From assembly GCF_016616095.2 (NCBI RefSeq), contig NZ_CP067089.2:3348001-3412000 (forward strand): a DNA stretch of 64,000 bases, given 5' to 3'. How positions within the stretch are numbered: the first letter of the stretch is position 1; every line of letters starts with the position of its first letter. The notes beneath the pieces were generated by a model. That model did not search any database, was not told the DNA's origin, and saw nothing but the letters and a program-made list of their open reading frames with translations. This DNA comes from Breznakiella homolactica (GTDB lineage: Bacteria; Spirochaetota; Spirochaetia; Treponematales; Breznakiellaceae). Shown piece after piece: positions 33,971-43,393 of the stretch. A program made the translations under genes and the position numbers.

Positions 33971-36553
33971 ATGGCTGAGAGTTTCGGAAAAGACGGCGGC
34001 AGAACAAACCATACCCATGATGTCTTTGCGCTCTCGGAATCTCTGGAGCTTTTTTTCGATGCCGCTAAACTTGGGCTGTGGGAATGGCACCCGGCCACGG
34101 GCGAATTTCTGTTTTCCAGCCAAATTGAACTGCTCCTGGGATACGATGCCGGGGAACTTCCCCGGGAACCGGCGACCCGGAAAAAGCTGATCTTTCCGGA
34201 AGACGCCCCTGAGACAGACCAGAAACTCCGGGAATGCCTCGAGGGAAAAACCCAGCGGTACGAATCGGAATTCCGCTGTTTCCGGAAGGATGCATCGGTT
34301 GTCTGGCTCGAGGAAAAGGGCGCGGTCACCGAACGGGATTCCCTGGGAAAGCCCCTGCGGTTTACCGCCATCATCCAGGAAATAACCGACGTTAAACAAT
34401 CCTTTGAGGAAGCGTCGAAAAACCTAGAAGAGTCCCGCCGGATGAACCGGCTTATTTTTGAAAGCAATCCCCATATCAACCTTATTTTCAATGATAAATT
34501 CCAGGCAATCGACTGTAATTCCGCGGCGCAGGAATTTTTTGCCTTCGACACCCGGGAAGCCCTTCTGAAAGGGTTTTACCAGCGGCTCGAGGAATATTTA
34601 CCCCCATATCAGCCCACGGGTAAACCGACGGACAGCCTGGAAACCCGGCTGCGGTATACCGTGGAACACGGTGTCTACAGTTTTGAGCTTGAATTCGTCA
34701 TCAACGGCACCGCGGTTCCTATGAATGCCACCCTGAAGAAAATCGACTTCGGGGATTCTTTTGTGATTGTTATTTCCCTGGTGGACCTCCGTCCCATGCG
34801 GGAGGCCCGGAACGAACTGCTCCGCAAGGACCGGCTTCTGCAGGCGGTTAACATCGCCGCGGAAATCCTTATGGCCAATGACCGCCCGGATTTCTTCGGC
34901 AGTGTCCGCCAGGCCCTGGAAGTTATGGGTGAAACCGTCAGGGCCGACCGGGCGTATATCTGGAAAAATTCCCTTGATGAAGGCCGGCTTGTGTGTACCC
35001 AGGTATGTGAATGGGCACGGTCCCGGGAATCGGACCATGGCATCAGCGGAAATCTGGCTATCAGCTACGATGATTTTATTCCCGATTGGCGGGTGCTTGT
35101 TTCTTCCCGGACAAGCATCAACAGCCTGGTTAAGGATATGGAAAGAAGCTTCCGGGAATTTCCCGGCATGGCCGATGTCCGTTCACTGCTGATAATCCCG
35201 ATCATGCTCAACGGAGATTTCTGGGGATTCGTGGGCTTCGACGACTGTACCACGGAACGGCTCTTCCTGCCGGCGGAGGAGAAACTCCTTAAGTCCGGCG
35301 GGACCCTGATCGCGTCCGCCATTGACCGCAATGAAATTATCGGGAATCTCATCAGGGCAAAGGAGACCGCCCAGGCAAGCACCGATGCCAAGAGTGAGTT
35401 CCTCTCCCGGATGAGCCATGAAATACGGACCCCCATGAACGCGATAATCGGAATGACCGGGATCGCGAGAAAATCCGGTGACCCCGAAAAAATAACCCAC
35501 TGCCTCGAACAGATTGACCTGTCATCCCGGCAGCTGCTGGGGATCATAAACGATGTTCTGGACATGTCAAAAATCGAGGCGAATAAACTCGAGATCGAAT
35601 ATCAGGAATTCGATTTTGAAAAAATGCTCCGGAATGTATTTAATGTGATCCAGGTAAAAGCGGAAGAAAAAAACCAGATCTTCCGGTTTAATTTTACCAA
35701 TACCTTCGGCAGGATGGTGATCAGCGACGAACTGCGCCTGTCCCAGGTTCTTATCAACCTGCTGAACAACGCGGTAAAATTTACCGGTGAGGGCGGAACC
35801 GTAACCCTCGCCGTTGATGTGAAACCCTGCGGCAGCGACGAATCCACGCTCCATGTGGAAGTACGCGATACCGGTATCGGTATTTCCGGGGAGCAGCAGG
35901 CAAAACTTTTTACTTCTTTCGAACAGGCCGAAGTGGGAACCACCCGGAAATTCGGCGGCACCGGGCTCGGGCTGGCGATCTGCAAAAAAATTATCAGCCT
36001 CATGGACGGGAATATATGGGTGGAAAGTGAACTCGGCCGGGGCGCTGATTTTATTTTTGAGGTACCCATCCGGTGGGGAAGCGTTTCCGGGCAGGATGAT
36101 GCGGCCCCGGCCGGCGGCCCCGAAAATTCAATGCCTTCCTGGGAAGGCAGGAATCTGCTTTTGGTTGAGGACATCGCGATTAACCGCGAAATAATAATTT
36201 CGGTCCTTGCGGAAACCAATATCGCCGTGACCTGCGCGGGCAACGGCCGGGAAGCTCTGGAATTGTTCCAGGAAAATCCCGCCGCCTTCGACCTGATCCT
36301 TATGGATATCCAGATGCCCGAAATGGACGGCCTCGAAGCCAGCCGCAGGATACGTTCCCTGGACACTCCCTATGCCCAGGAAGTCCCTATCATCGCCATG
36401 ACCGCCAACGCGTTCAGCGAGGATGTGCGGAACTGTATCGAAGCGGGTATGAACAGCCACGTGGCCAAACCGATCGAGGTGGACCAGCTCATACGCACCC
36501 TGTCCCTGTACCTCGATAAGTCCGCCGCCGGCCAGCCTCCGGAAGCGCCGTAA
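33971..36553 (+). CDS. Hybrid sensor histidine kinase with PAS and GAF domains and a receiver
   Basis: An 860-residue cytoplasmic protein without membrane segments. Two PAS domains (about 25-145 and 155-270) and a GAF-like domain (about 290-450) come first. The HisKA domain has the phospho-acceptor in [19 protein letters not shown] (His483). The HATPase_c domain has [29 protein letters not shown] and [13 protein letters not shown], and the receiver has [16 protein letters not shown] (phospho-Asp779). It probably senses a cytoplasmic redox or metabolic cue and passes phosphate onward, since the output must be elsewhere. The start is set by AGGAAT ahead of the ATG. It converges with the diguanylate cyclase gene only 12 bases away. 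Confidence 0.93.
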   Translation: MAESFGKDGGRTNHTHDVFALSESLELFFDAAKLGLWEWHPATGEFLFSSQIELLLGYDAGELPREPATRKKLIFPEDAPETDQKLRECLEGKTQRYESEFRCFRKDASVVWLEEKGAVTERDSLGKPLRFTAIIQEITDVKQSFEEASKNLEESRRMNRLIFESNPHINLIFNDKFQAIDCNSAAQEFFAFDTREALLKGFYQRLEEYLPPYQPTGKPTDSLETRLRYTVEHGVYSFELEFVINGTAVPMNATLKKIDFGDSFVIVISLVDLRPMREARNELLRKDRLLQAVNIAAEILMANDRPDFFGSVRQALEVMGETVRADRAYIWKNSLDEGRLVCTQVCEWARSRESDHGISGNLAISYDDFIPDWRVLVSSRTSINSLVKDMERSFREFPGMADVRSLLIIPIMLNGDFWGFVGFDDCTTERLFLPAEEKLLKSGGTLIASAIDRNEIIGNLIRAKETAQASTDAKSEFLSRMSHEIRTPMNAIIGMTGIARKSGDPEKITHCLEQIDLSSRQLLGIINDVLDMSKIEANKLEIEYQEFDFEKMLRNVFNVIQVKAEEKNQIFRFNFTNTFGRMVISDELRLSQVLINLLNNAVKFTGEGGTVTLAVDVKPCGSDESTLHVEVRDTGIGISGEQQAKLFTSFEQAEVGTTRKFGGTGLGLAICKKIISLMDGNIWVESELGRGADFIFEVPIRWGSVSGQDDAAPAGGPENSMPSWEGRNLLLVEDIAINREIIISVLAETNIAVTCAGNGREALELFQENPAAFDLILMDIQMPEMDGLEASRRIRSLDTPYAQEVPIIAMTANAFSEDVRNCIEAGMNSHVAKPIEVDQLIRTLSLYLDKSAAGQPPEAP

Positions 36554-36565
36554 AACCGGACCGGC

Positions 36566-38113
36566 CTACACCGCCCGGAACCGCCGGATTTCGAAGCATT
36601 CGATGCGGTTGCGGCCGGCATCCTTGGCAGCGTACAGCGCCTTATCCGCGTCGGCGATGAGTTCTTCCAGAATCCTGTGCCGCCCCGGGTTGATTTCCGC
36701 TATACCCATACTCAGGGTGACCCTCAGGGGGGTCCCGTTTATATGCAGGGTGGACTCTTCCGTCATCCGGCGTATTTTCTCCGCGATGGTAAAGGCTCCC
36801 TCCAGGGATGTCCCCGGCAGGATAATGCAGAATTCTTCCCCGCCGTACCGGCCCGCCGCGTCGGTATGCCGGAGCCTGTCCGTAATGATTTCGGCAATAC
36901 ATTTCAGAACCTTGTCGCCCGCGGGATGGCCATGGCGGTCATTGACCTGTTTGAAATGGTCTATATCGATCATTATCAGAGACGCGTACCGCTCTTCCCG
37001 GAGGGCAAGGTCAAAATCTCTCCGGGCGACTTTAAAAAAGTTTCTCCGGTTAAGCAGTCCCGTAAGATCATCGAAACTCGCCTGGCTCTCAAGCTCGGAC
37101 ATCAGGGTGTGCTGTTCGCTGATGTCGTAGAACAGGATACAGGTACAGACCGGTTTGTCCCGGTACGGGATCGATGTGACCGAAGCCCTGAGGTATATGT
37201 TTCCCGCGTCACCGGCAGCGGTAAATTCAAATTCCCCGCCGGATATTCCGGCGTATTCCCGGGGAAAGCCTTCTATTTCAGACACCGGTGTACCCGGCGT
37301 GACCGTTTCAATAGAGGGAAAATATTTTTTCGCTATCTGATTGGAATCAAGGTACCGGCCTTCCAGATCAAGGAGCACAAAACCGTCATGTATCTTTTCC
37401 ACAATACTTTCTCTGGTGTAGGGGAGCCAATCCTGGGCCTGGAAATATACGATGTAGATCCCCAGGATCAGCAATGTAACGACCAGCGACGCGGAACCGA
37501 ATTGCATGGGAATGGTTGATTTCGTAATGGTGAATATTATTACGGTTATGCTGGGAATTATGGCTGCTGATAAAAAAACGAGGCGTTTTACTTTCTCCCG
37601 GAAAACGGCGTGGGGATAATACCGGATTATCTCCGCGATGCTCAGGACAATAAAAATAAAACAGTACACACTGTGGATATAAAAAAACAATCCCCGTTCA
37701 ACAATGAGATGCGGAAAGGGCTCTAAGGTAAACTCTATGCTCCGGAAGTACAGTCTCGAATAGGGAAATATACTGACCAGAAGTACCGTACAAAAGGGAA
37801 GCACCAGAAACAGGGGGCGTATAAACTTCCGGGTTATTCCGCGGTTATTGTAATCCCGTATAAAGAGGTAGAACACGACCGCAAAAAACGCAACCCCGCA
37901 GTATTGTACCCGCAGGGCTGTGTACGCCGATCCGAGACTGCGGGAATCGAGTTCCAGCAGGTAACCCCAGGAATAGAAAAACGCGGTCATTGACAGATGG
38001 AAAAAATACCGGGATTTCGGGCTGCGGTGCATACGTATAGCCCAGATCAGCAAAAACGCCGATACCAGGCACACCGCGAATTGAATTAAAAAGAATGGAT
38101 TAATTCTTTCCAT
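36566..38113 (-). CDS. Membrane diguanylate cyclase (7TM-PAS-GGDEF)
   Basis: A 515-residue protein. Seven transmembrane helices lie within residues 1-225, resembling the 7TM sensor region found on some histidine kinases and cyclases. A PAS domain follows (about 235-345), then the GGDEF domain (about 350-510). The active site reads RYGGEEFCIILPG and an RHTD inhibitory I-site lies five residues before it, so the enzyme should make c-di-GMP from two GTP and be inhibited by its product. LIMIDIDHFKQVNDRHGHPAGD carries the metal ligand. It is probably linked to motility or surface behaviour. Confidence 0.93.
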   Translation of the reverse strand: MERINPFFLIQFAVCLVSAFLLIWAIRMHRSPKSRYFFHLSMTAFFYSWGYLLELDSRSLGSAYTALRVQYCGVAFFAVVFYLFIRDYNNRGITRKFIRPLFLVLPFCTVLLVSIFPYSRLYFRSIEFTLEPFPHLIVERGLFFYIHSVYCFIFIVLSIAEIIRYYPHAVFREKVKRLVFLSAAIIPSITVIIFTITKSTIPMQFGSASLVVTLLILGIYIVYFQAQDWLPYTRESIVEKIHDGFVLLDLEGRYLDSNQIAKKYFPSIETVTPGTPVSEIEGFPREYAGISGGEFEFTAAGDAGNIYLRASVTSIPYRDKPVCTCILFYDISEQHTLMSELESQASFDDLTGLLNRRNFFKVARRDFDLALREERYASLIMIDIDHFKQVNDRHGHPAGDKVLKCIAEIITDRLRHTDAAGRYGGEEFCIILPGTSLEGAFTIAEKIRRMTEESTLHINGTPLRVTLSMGIAEINPGRHRILEELIADADKALYAAKDAGRNRIECFEIRRFRAV

Positions 38114-38222
38114 CTAGTCAGTATAGTTCCGGCGTATGATGATTCTGTCGAAAGTTTTGTACCTTATTAAGATAAACCGCTTATTTCCGCGGGAAATGAC
38201 AGGAATACCGTGAAATTTCCAG

Positions 38223-38250
38223 TTGACGTTAAATTGCAGTACATTATAAC
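38223..38250 (+). promoter_or_regulatory. Promoter of msrB
   Basis: TTGACG (38223-38228) and TATAAC (38245-38250) are 16 bases apart, 79 bases before the msrB start. Confidence 0.55.
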
Positions 38251-38328
38251 CAGAAAGGATAAATGTTTCCCTGAACCCGCAGGGGACGGCGGTACATCGG
38301 TATATTTAAAAACACAGAGGAGCCCACT

Positions 38329-38790
38329 ATGAAAAAAGAACAGGCCGATCCCGGCAATATATGTTTCGGTCCGGAAAAATCAAATCTGACTCCGCTCCAG
38401 AAAGCGGTTACCAAAGGCGCTACCGAAGAGCCCTTCAACAATGAGTACTGGGACAATTATAAACCTGGCCTCTATGTGGATGTGATTAACGGTGTTCCGT
38501 TATTCGCGTCCACCGAAAAATACGATTCCGGAAGCGGATGGCCGAGTTTCTGGCAGCCCATTGATATCGGCCGGCTGGAGCTGATCGAGGACCGGTCCCA
38601 CGGGATGGTCCGCACCGAAGTCCGTTCCCGGAGTTCCGGCGCCCATTTAGGCCATGTTTTCAACGACGGGCCGGATCCCACGGGTCTCCGCTACTGCATG
38701 AACTCCGCCGCTCTCCGGTTTATTCCCGCTTCGGACCTTGAAAAAGAGGGATTATCCGAATATGCTGGTCTCTTCAAATCAGAAACCTGA
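38329..38790 (+). CDS. msrB: Peptide methionine (R)-S-oxide reductase MsrB
   Basis: A 153-residue protein with GAGGAG upstream. MsrB signatures are [33 protein letters not shown] and [11 protein letters not shown], with the catalytic cysteine at residue 123. The two CxxC zinc sites of many MsrBs are missing, and the only other cysteine is Cys12, so it belongs to the zinc-free group, and the recycling cysteine is either Cys12 or supplied by an external reductant. It repairs oxidised methionine, a useful trait for an organism meeting oxygen. It is followed after 51 bases by a HAD phosphatase gene. Confidence 0.95.
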   Translation: MKKEQADPGNICFGPEKSNLTPLQKAVTKGATEEPFNNEYWDNYKPGLYVDVINGVPLFASTEKYDSGSGWPSFWQPIDIGRLELIEDRSHGMVRTEVRSRSSGAHLGHVFNDGPDPTGLRYCMNSAALRFIPASDLEKEGLSEYAGLFKSET

Positions 38791-38841
38791 CGTCCCGGTA
38801 AAACCTTTGCCGGCGCGCGGGTCCTTTGTCGGCGGTTATTT

Positions 38842-39525
38842 ATGGGAAATTACGATGTTGTATTCATTGATGCGGATGATACCCTGTTTGATTACGCCGC
38901 GGCGGAACGGTTTTCCCTGGAACAATCCTTTGGTGAGTGGGAGCTCCCGTACAGCGATTCCGTACTGGAACTCTACGCGGCGGTAAATAAAAAGCTCTGG
39001 GCCGAATATGAACAGGGAACCGTTACCCAGGAGGATCTCCGGGTCATCCGGTTTGAGAAAATTTTCGGAGAACTGGGCATCGGCGGCGACCCCGGGGTCT
39101 TCAGCAAAGTGTACCTGTCCTGGCTGGCCCGGAGTTCCTTCCTCCTGCCCGGCGCGGAAAAAATCTGCGCCTACCTCAGCGGAAAATACACCACGGCGGT
39201 TATTACCAACGGTATCCGGGATGTACAGGTTTCGCGGATCAGGGATTCCGCAATCCGCGATTATATTGGCAGCCTCATCGTTTCCGAAGAGGCGGGCTGC
39301 GCCAAACCAAACCCCGCGATATTCGAGTACGCCGCGGAAAAGCTGCGGTACAAAGACAAGGAACGGATGATCATGGTGGGGGATTCCCTTTCGTCGGATA
39401 TACAGGGCGGGATCAATTACGGCATCGATACCTGCTGGATCAACGCGAAACAACTTGAAGTTCCCGGGAACATCCGGCCGACCTACTGCATCCGTTCCCT
39501 GGAAGAAATAACGGATATACTGTAA
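38842..39525 (+). CDS. YjjG-type HAD nucleotidase/phosphatase
   Basis: A 227-residue HAD-superfamily protein. Motif I is VFIDADDTLFDY (nucleophile Asp10, acid/base Asp12), motif II TAVITNG, motif III lysine in AGCAKPNPAIFEYA, and motif IV MIMVGDSLSSDIQGGINYG. This pattern and length fit YjjG, a house-cleaning 5'-nucleotidase for non-canonical pyrimidine nucleotides, but substrate range varies in the family. No strong ribosome site is seen. It ends four bases before the stop of the convergent FGE-like gene. Confidence 0.85.
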   Translation: MGNYDVVFIDADDTLFDYAAAERFSLEQSFGEWELPYSDSVLELYAAVNKKLWAEYEQGTVTQEDLRVIRFEKIFGELGIGGDPGVFSKVYLSWLARSSFLLPGAEKICAYLSGKYTTAVITNGIRDVQVSRIRDSAIRDYIGSLIVSEEAGCAKPNPAIFEYAAEKLRYKDKERMIMVGDSLSSDIQGGINYGIDTCWINAKQLEVPGNIRPTYCIRSLEEITDIL

Positions 39526-39529
39526 AAAG

Positions 39530-40567
39530 TCAGTCTTTGGCGGACCGCTTCTTTTTAAGCAGGGCGTTCAGTTTTTTCTGAAGCGGGGCTTCGTCGAGGC
39601 GTTTTATCCGGCGGCAGCAGGTGCCGCCGCTTCCGATATCTTCCAAGTACCGCGGCTCCGCTTCTTTTTCTTCGGGGCACCGGTAATAGGTTGCCGCCGG
39701 CAGATACCCCGCGGCAGGTCCCAGTTTGGCGCCGATGTTTTTCCCGCCGTCGCCGCCCTTAAGCAGAACCTCCGAATCCATGAGCACTTCGTAGCAGCAG
39801 GGATCATTGGCGATCCGGAGACCGAACTGGTTCGGTTTTTCCAGATCGTAATTGCCGCCGGCTGAGCGGTTGCTGCCGAAATACCGGAGACGGTACCCAT
39901 AGTTGAAACTGTCGCCCCACCGCCAGATGGTCCTGCAGCCTCCGCCGCAGAAATACTCCCACTCATCTTCGGTGGGCAGGCGGAATCCCGCCGCCGCGGA
40001 GCTGCTGATAAGCTCTTTGTAGGAAACGGGTTTATACAGTTCCGCGGTGATTTCCCCGTCTTTTTTCCGGAGCCTGAGAGCTTTAGGGATCACCTTTTCA
40101 TTCCGTTTTGAATTTATGAATTTTTCCAGGGTTTCCCGGAATACTTTGTTTTTGGAGAATTCCGGATCATCCGGAGAAACCCGATGCCAGCCTATCTCGC
40201 GGGGAACCCGTTCTACCAGCATGGGCGGAATGTCCGCGGACCGTACCGGGGACATCCTCGCGGCGAGGTACGCATGCAGGGTTCTGACGCTTTCAAAACC
40301 GAAACTTTCCAGCAGCTCCCGGGCGCTCCGGGAATCGATACCTTCGGAAATACTGTTCCACCCCAGGACAACCCTGCCGCCGGGAACAAACACAAACTCA
40401 TCGCCGTTGTTGAGGTATACCGCGGTTTCGGTGGAGAGACCAAAGCATTCGAATTTCCTGCAGTCCAGGAAAGTAAAGTCGGTGTAATGTCCGGAAAGCG
40501 ATTCTAGGACGGCCCTGCGGCCGTTTTCGTTAAGGTTATCGTAATCAGGTTTTTTTAGAATCGTCAT
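39530..40567 (-). CDS. SUMF1/FGE-like domain protein
   Basis: About 345 residues from the ATG at 40567; an earlier ATG at 40591 is possible. The choice rests on TTGTTT-N17-TATACT (40606-40578), which would start the RNA about four bases before 40567, giving a nearly leaderless message. The sequence shows FGE-sulfatase features: FVFVPGGRVVLGWNSI at the N-terminal part, GFRLPTEDEWEYFCGGGC in the middle, and NQFGLRIANDPCCYEVL. The catalytic cysteine pair of true FGE is not obvious. The C-terminus is strongly basic (KKLNALLKKKRSAKD). The function is unknown; it is probably cytoplasmic as no signal peptide is present. Confidence 0.7.
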   Translation of the reverse strand: MTILKKPDYDNLNENGRRAVLESLSGHYTDFTFLDCRKFECFGLSTETAVYLNNGDEFVFVPGGRVVLGWNSISEGIDSRSARELLESFGFESVRTLHAYLAARMSPVRSADIPPMLVERVPREIGWHRVSPDDPEFSKNKVFRETLEKFINSKRNEKVIPKALRLRKKDGEITAELYKPVSYKELISSSAAAGFRLPTEDEWEYFCGGGCRTIWRWGDSFNYGYRLRYFGSNRSAGGNYDLEKPNQFGLRIANDPCCYEVLMDSEVLLKGGDGGKNIGAKLGPAAGYLPAATYYRCPEEKEAEPRYLEDIGSGGTCCRRIKRLDEAPLQKKLNALLKKKRSAKD

Positions 40568-40638
40568 AGCATACATAAGTATATCATTCATTCATCAAGC
40601 AAACAATGAATTCGCGGAGTACCCGCAGTATGGGTAAT

Positions 40639-40761
40639 CCGGCACAGCAGCATGGTGTTACCAGGTCCTGGGGGCCCGTCAGATGAAAAAAATCCCACAG
40701 GGCGGTATTTCTTTTCATCTGACACCCCGCGCAGCCGGGGTGTGCCCTGCTGCTATGCCGG
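40639..40761. repeat. Palindromic element D (repeat family, reverse)
   Basis: The outer arms GGCACAGCAGCATGG (40641-40655) and CCCTGCTGCTATGCC (40745-40759) pair imperfectly. The inner stem is GTCAGATGAAAA (40678) with TTTTCATCTGAC (40712-40723). GGTCCTGGGGG and CACCCCGC match element C read in reverse. The loop lacks the GGCCGCAGGCCG signature. Confidence 0.75.
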
Positions 40762-40790
40762 CTTTTCTGAAATAATGCGGTTACCCGGCT

Positions 40791-41510
40791 CTACTTCCGC
40801 TGGCGCGTGGTTTCGTAGAACAGTATGCCCGCGGCCACGGAGACGTTAAGGGAATCAATTTTACCCTTGGACGGAACCGCGATAAGCCCGTCGCAGGCTT
40901 CCCTGAGGAGCCGGGAAATCCCGGAACCTTCGCCGCCCAGGATAATGGCGATTCTGCCCCTGAGGTCCTTTTTAAAGACCGGCTCCCCGGCCATATCGGC
41001 GCCGTAAATCCAGAAGCCCGCTTCCTTGAGATCCTCCACCGCCCGGGGCAGGTTTGCCACCTCGGCGGCGGGCACCCAGGAAACCGCTCCCGCGGATGTC
41101 CGGGCGATAATCTCCGCGTGTTTGGCGGTCCGCCGGTTCCGGGTGATTACCAGATCCACCCCGAATTGGTCGCAGGACCGCAGGATGGCGCCGAAATTGT
41201 GGGGATCGGTGATTTCATCAAGGATTACCACCAGGGCATCGGAGGTTTCCTCCAGGCCCGCGATAAAATCGCCCACCGTAATCTCCGGTGATTTTCCGGA
41301 ATCCTCAATTGTCAGTGCGATCCCCCGGTGGTCCGGGGCAATCCGGTCCAGGTCATGGGTCCCGACCCGGTCGATCCGCACCTTGTGCTGGTTCGCCAGA
41401 TTCATGATTTCCCGGGCCCGGGGGCCGGCCTTGGCCACCAGGAGCGGGCCTTCAGCCCGGCCCGATCTGATCCGTTCTTCTATCGCGTGAAATCCCGTGA
41501 GATAGTTCAT
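40791..41510 (-). CDS. rlmB: 23S rRNA (guanosine2251-2'-O)-methyltransferase RlmB
   Basis: A 239-residue protein. The N-terminal substrate-binding domain starts MNYLTGFHAIEERIRSGRAE. The SPOUT catalytic domain has LDEITDPHNFGAILRSCDQF (motif 1), IAIILGGEGSGISRLLREAC (motif 2) and VPSKGKIDSLNVSVAAGILFYE (motif 3), the RlmB/TrmH pattern. It methylates G2251 in the peptidyl-transferase P loop of 23S rRNA. The stop lies 29 bases right of repeat element D. Only two bases separate its start from the stop of the RNase-like gene upstream, so the two form an operon. Confidence 0.92.
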   Translation of the reverse strand: MNYLTGFHAIEERIRSGRAEGPLLVAKAGPRAREIMNLANQHKVRIDRVGTHDLDRIAPDHRGIALTIEDSGKSPEITVGDFIAGLEETSDALVVILDEITDPHNFGAILRSCDQFGVDLVITRNRRTAKHAEIIARTSAGAVSWVPAAEVANLPRAVEDLKEAGFWIYGADMAGEPVFKKDLRGRIAIILGGEGSGISRLLREACDGLIAVPSKGKIDSLNVSVAAGILFYETTRQRK

Positions 41511-41512
41511 GG

Positions 41513-42922
41513 TTATTCCGTCTCGTAGGTCTGTCCGTACCGGACAACTTCCGTATTGGAATACCCGTTTTCCCCAAGGTATTTCTTAAACGCGGTCTGG
41601 GCTTTGGGTTCACCGTGGACCAGGAATATTTTCTTGAGCCGCGACGTGTCGATGGCGTCGAGCCATTCCTTGCATTCGGTGTAATCCGCGTGGGCGCTGA
41701 AGGCGTTGATTTCCTCCACCGCGGCGTTCCGCTTGTACCACTGGCCGTGGATTTTGACCTCCGGCTCCTTGTCCCTGATCCGGCGGCCGAGGGTATTCTG
41801 GGCCATGTACCCCACGGTAAGAACCGTCGTATTCGGGTCCTCAATGCTGTTGATCAGGTGGTGCTGGATCCGGCCGGCTTCGCACATACCGTCTGCGGAA
41901 ATGATAATCAGCGGCCCGGGATGGTCGTTGAGCGCCTTTGACTCATTGACGCTGGTAGTAAAATGGAGTGAATTGAATCCGAAGGGATTCTTATGGTGTT
42001 TGATGAAAGCCTCGTGAATTTCTTCATCATAGCATTCCGGATGAACCTGGAAAATGGTGGTGGCGTTGGTGGCCATAGGGGAATCCACGTAAATCGGGAT
42101 TTCCGGGATGATCCCCTGGTCCACCAGCATATGGAAGTAGTACACCAGTTCCTGGGTCCGTTCGATGGCAAAGGCGGGAATGAGTATCCGGCCTTTGTTT
42201 TTTATCGCCCGTTTGGCAACCTCCGCCAGCCGCTCCATAGCGTCATGGGTGGAATCGTGCCGCCGGTCGCCGTAGGTGCTTTCCATGACAATATAGTCCG
42301 CCGCCGGAATCAGGGCGGGGTCCCGGATTATGGGTTTATTCTTGCGGCCCAGATCCCCGGTATAGGCTATTTTTATTTCCTTGTCTCCGTCCTGTATTGT
42401 GACGAACGCGATGGCCGAGCCGAGAATATGGCCGGCGTCGTAAAACTCCAGGGTTATACCGTCGCCGATGGTCATGGGGCGGTTGTATGAAATTCCCACA
42501 ATCTGGTTGGTCGCCTGAATAGCGTCTTTTTCGTTGTACAGAGGTTCCCAGTCGAATATTTCGCCTTTCTTCTGGGCCTGTTTTTTAAGGTACACCGCGT
42601 CCCTGGCCTGAATATTGGCGGAATCCATCATAATGAGATTGGCGATGTCCCTGGTGGCGGAGGTGGCGAAAATATTGCCTTTGTAGCCGTTTTTCGGAAG
42701 CATGGGAAGCATCCCGCTGTGGTCATAGTGCCCATGGGTCAGAATGGCCGCTTCGATACGGTCGGTTTCGATCCCGAAATTCCGGTTTTTCCGGTCCGCT
42801 TCGGCCCGTTTCCCCTGGAACGCGCCGCAGTCGACGAGATATGATTTGCCGTTGACTTCAAATATGTGTTTCGAACCGGTGACTTCCTCGGCAGCGCCGA
42901 GGGAATAGAGTGTTACTGCCAT
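41513..42922 (-). CDS. Beta-CASP metallo-beta-lactamase fold RNase (CPSF73-like)
   Basis: A 469-residue protein. The metallo-beta-lactamase core has ILTHGHYDHSGMLPML (His-x-His-x-Asp-His zinc motif), FYDAGHILGSAIAFVTI and MESTYGDRRHDS. The beta-CASP insert follows (IPAFAIERTQELVYYFHML, IYVDSPMATNATTIF), then the C-terminal RMMBL part with NAFSAHADYTECKEWLDAI and KIFLVHGEP. This family contains RNA endonucleases/5' exonucleases such as CPSF73 and its bacterial relatives. It is co-transcribed with rlmB, which fits rRNA processing. A TATAGT box lies only two bases before the ATG, so the true start might be slightly further in. Confidence 0.9.
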   Translation of the reverse strand: MAVTLYSLGAAEEVTGSKHIFEVNGKSYLVDCGAFQGKRAEADRKNRNFGIETDRIEAAILTHGHYDHSGMLPMLPKNGYKGNIFATSATRDIANLIMMDSANIQARDAVYLKKQAQKKGEIFDWEPLYNEKDAIQATNQIVGISYNRPMTIGDGITLEFYDAGHILGSAIAFVTIQDGDKEIKIAYTGDLGRKNKPIIRDPALIPAADYIVMESTYGDRRHDSTHDAMERLAEVAKRAIKNKGRILIPAFAIERTQELVYYFHMLVDQGIIPEIPIYVDSPMATNATTIFQVHPECYDEEIHEAFIKHHKNPFGFNSLHFTTSVNESKALNDHPGPLIIISADGMCEAGRIQHHLINSIEDPNTTVLTVGYMAQNTLGRRIRDKEPEVKIHGQWYKRNAAVEEINAFSAHADYTECKEWLDAIDTSRLKKIFLVHGEPKAQTAFKKYLGENGYSNTEVVRYGQTYETE

Positions 42923-43393
42923 ATACTATAGGATACCGTATTTTTCAGGGGAAAAGAAGGAAAAAGTACCGTGAATTGGCGTAATCGCATTATATATTGC
43001 TCCTTATACGTACATGATGCGATTACACTGGCTTGCATGCGGCCGCCGGGTATGGGAGACCGATTCCGGGCTTTACTCCCCAACAGCGGGCGCCTGGAGG
43101 GCGGCTTCTGTTACGGCGCCCTTTTCCGCGGGCCGATCGGTTTTTCCGTAAAGGCCCGGACTGATTTCGGTTTGCACAGGCAGGCTAATACTTCATTCAT
43201 GCGCCGTTCCTTTTAACAAATAAAATCGGTATGCCGCTGTCCGGAATGCGCAATTCCCCCGGAATCCGCCGGACTTTTCCGGATTCTTAGAATAACCTGT
43301 TGGTATAAAAATGATTCCGTTAGTATATTCTATTATAGACAGTGAATTACAGGCTATACGTAACCTTTTTCGTTTTCCGGGAGTTATTTCAAT
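42923..43393. other. 471-bp divergent intergenic region with inverted repeats
   Basis: The region lies between the beta-CASP RNase (minus) and the M16 protease (plus). It holds a perfect 10-bp inverted repeat GTAATCGCAT (42981-42990) with its complement (43017-43026), and GGGCGCC/GGCGCCC (43088-43094/43115-43121) in a GC-rich tract. No convincing gene is seen. The tract might encode a structured leader on the minus strand, but I could not match it to a known RNA. Confidence 0.4.

Noticed and set aside
42981-43121. A known riboswitch (manganese or cobalamin type) before the RNase gene
   Set aside because: Only a short GGGGAGTA motif matches; the rest of the conserved elements could not be found by eye.
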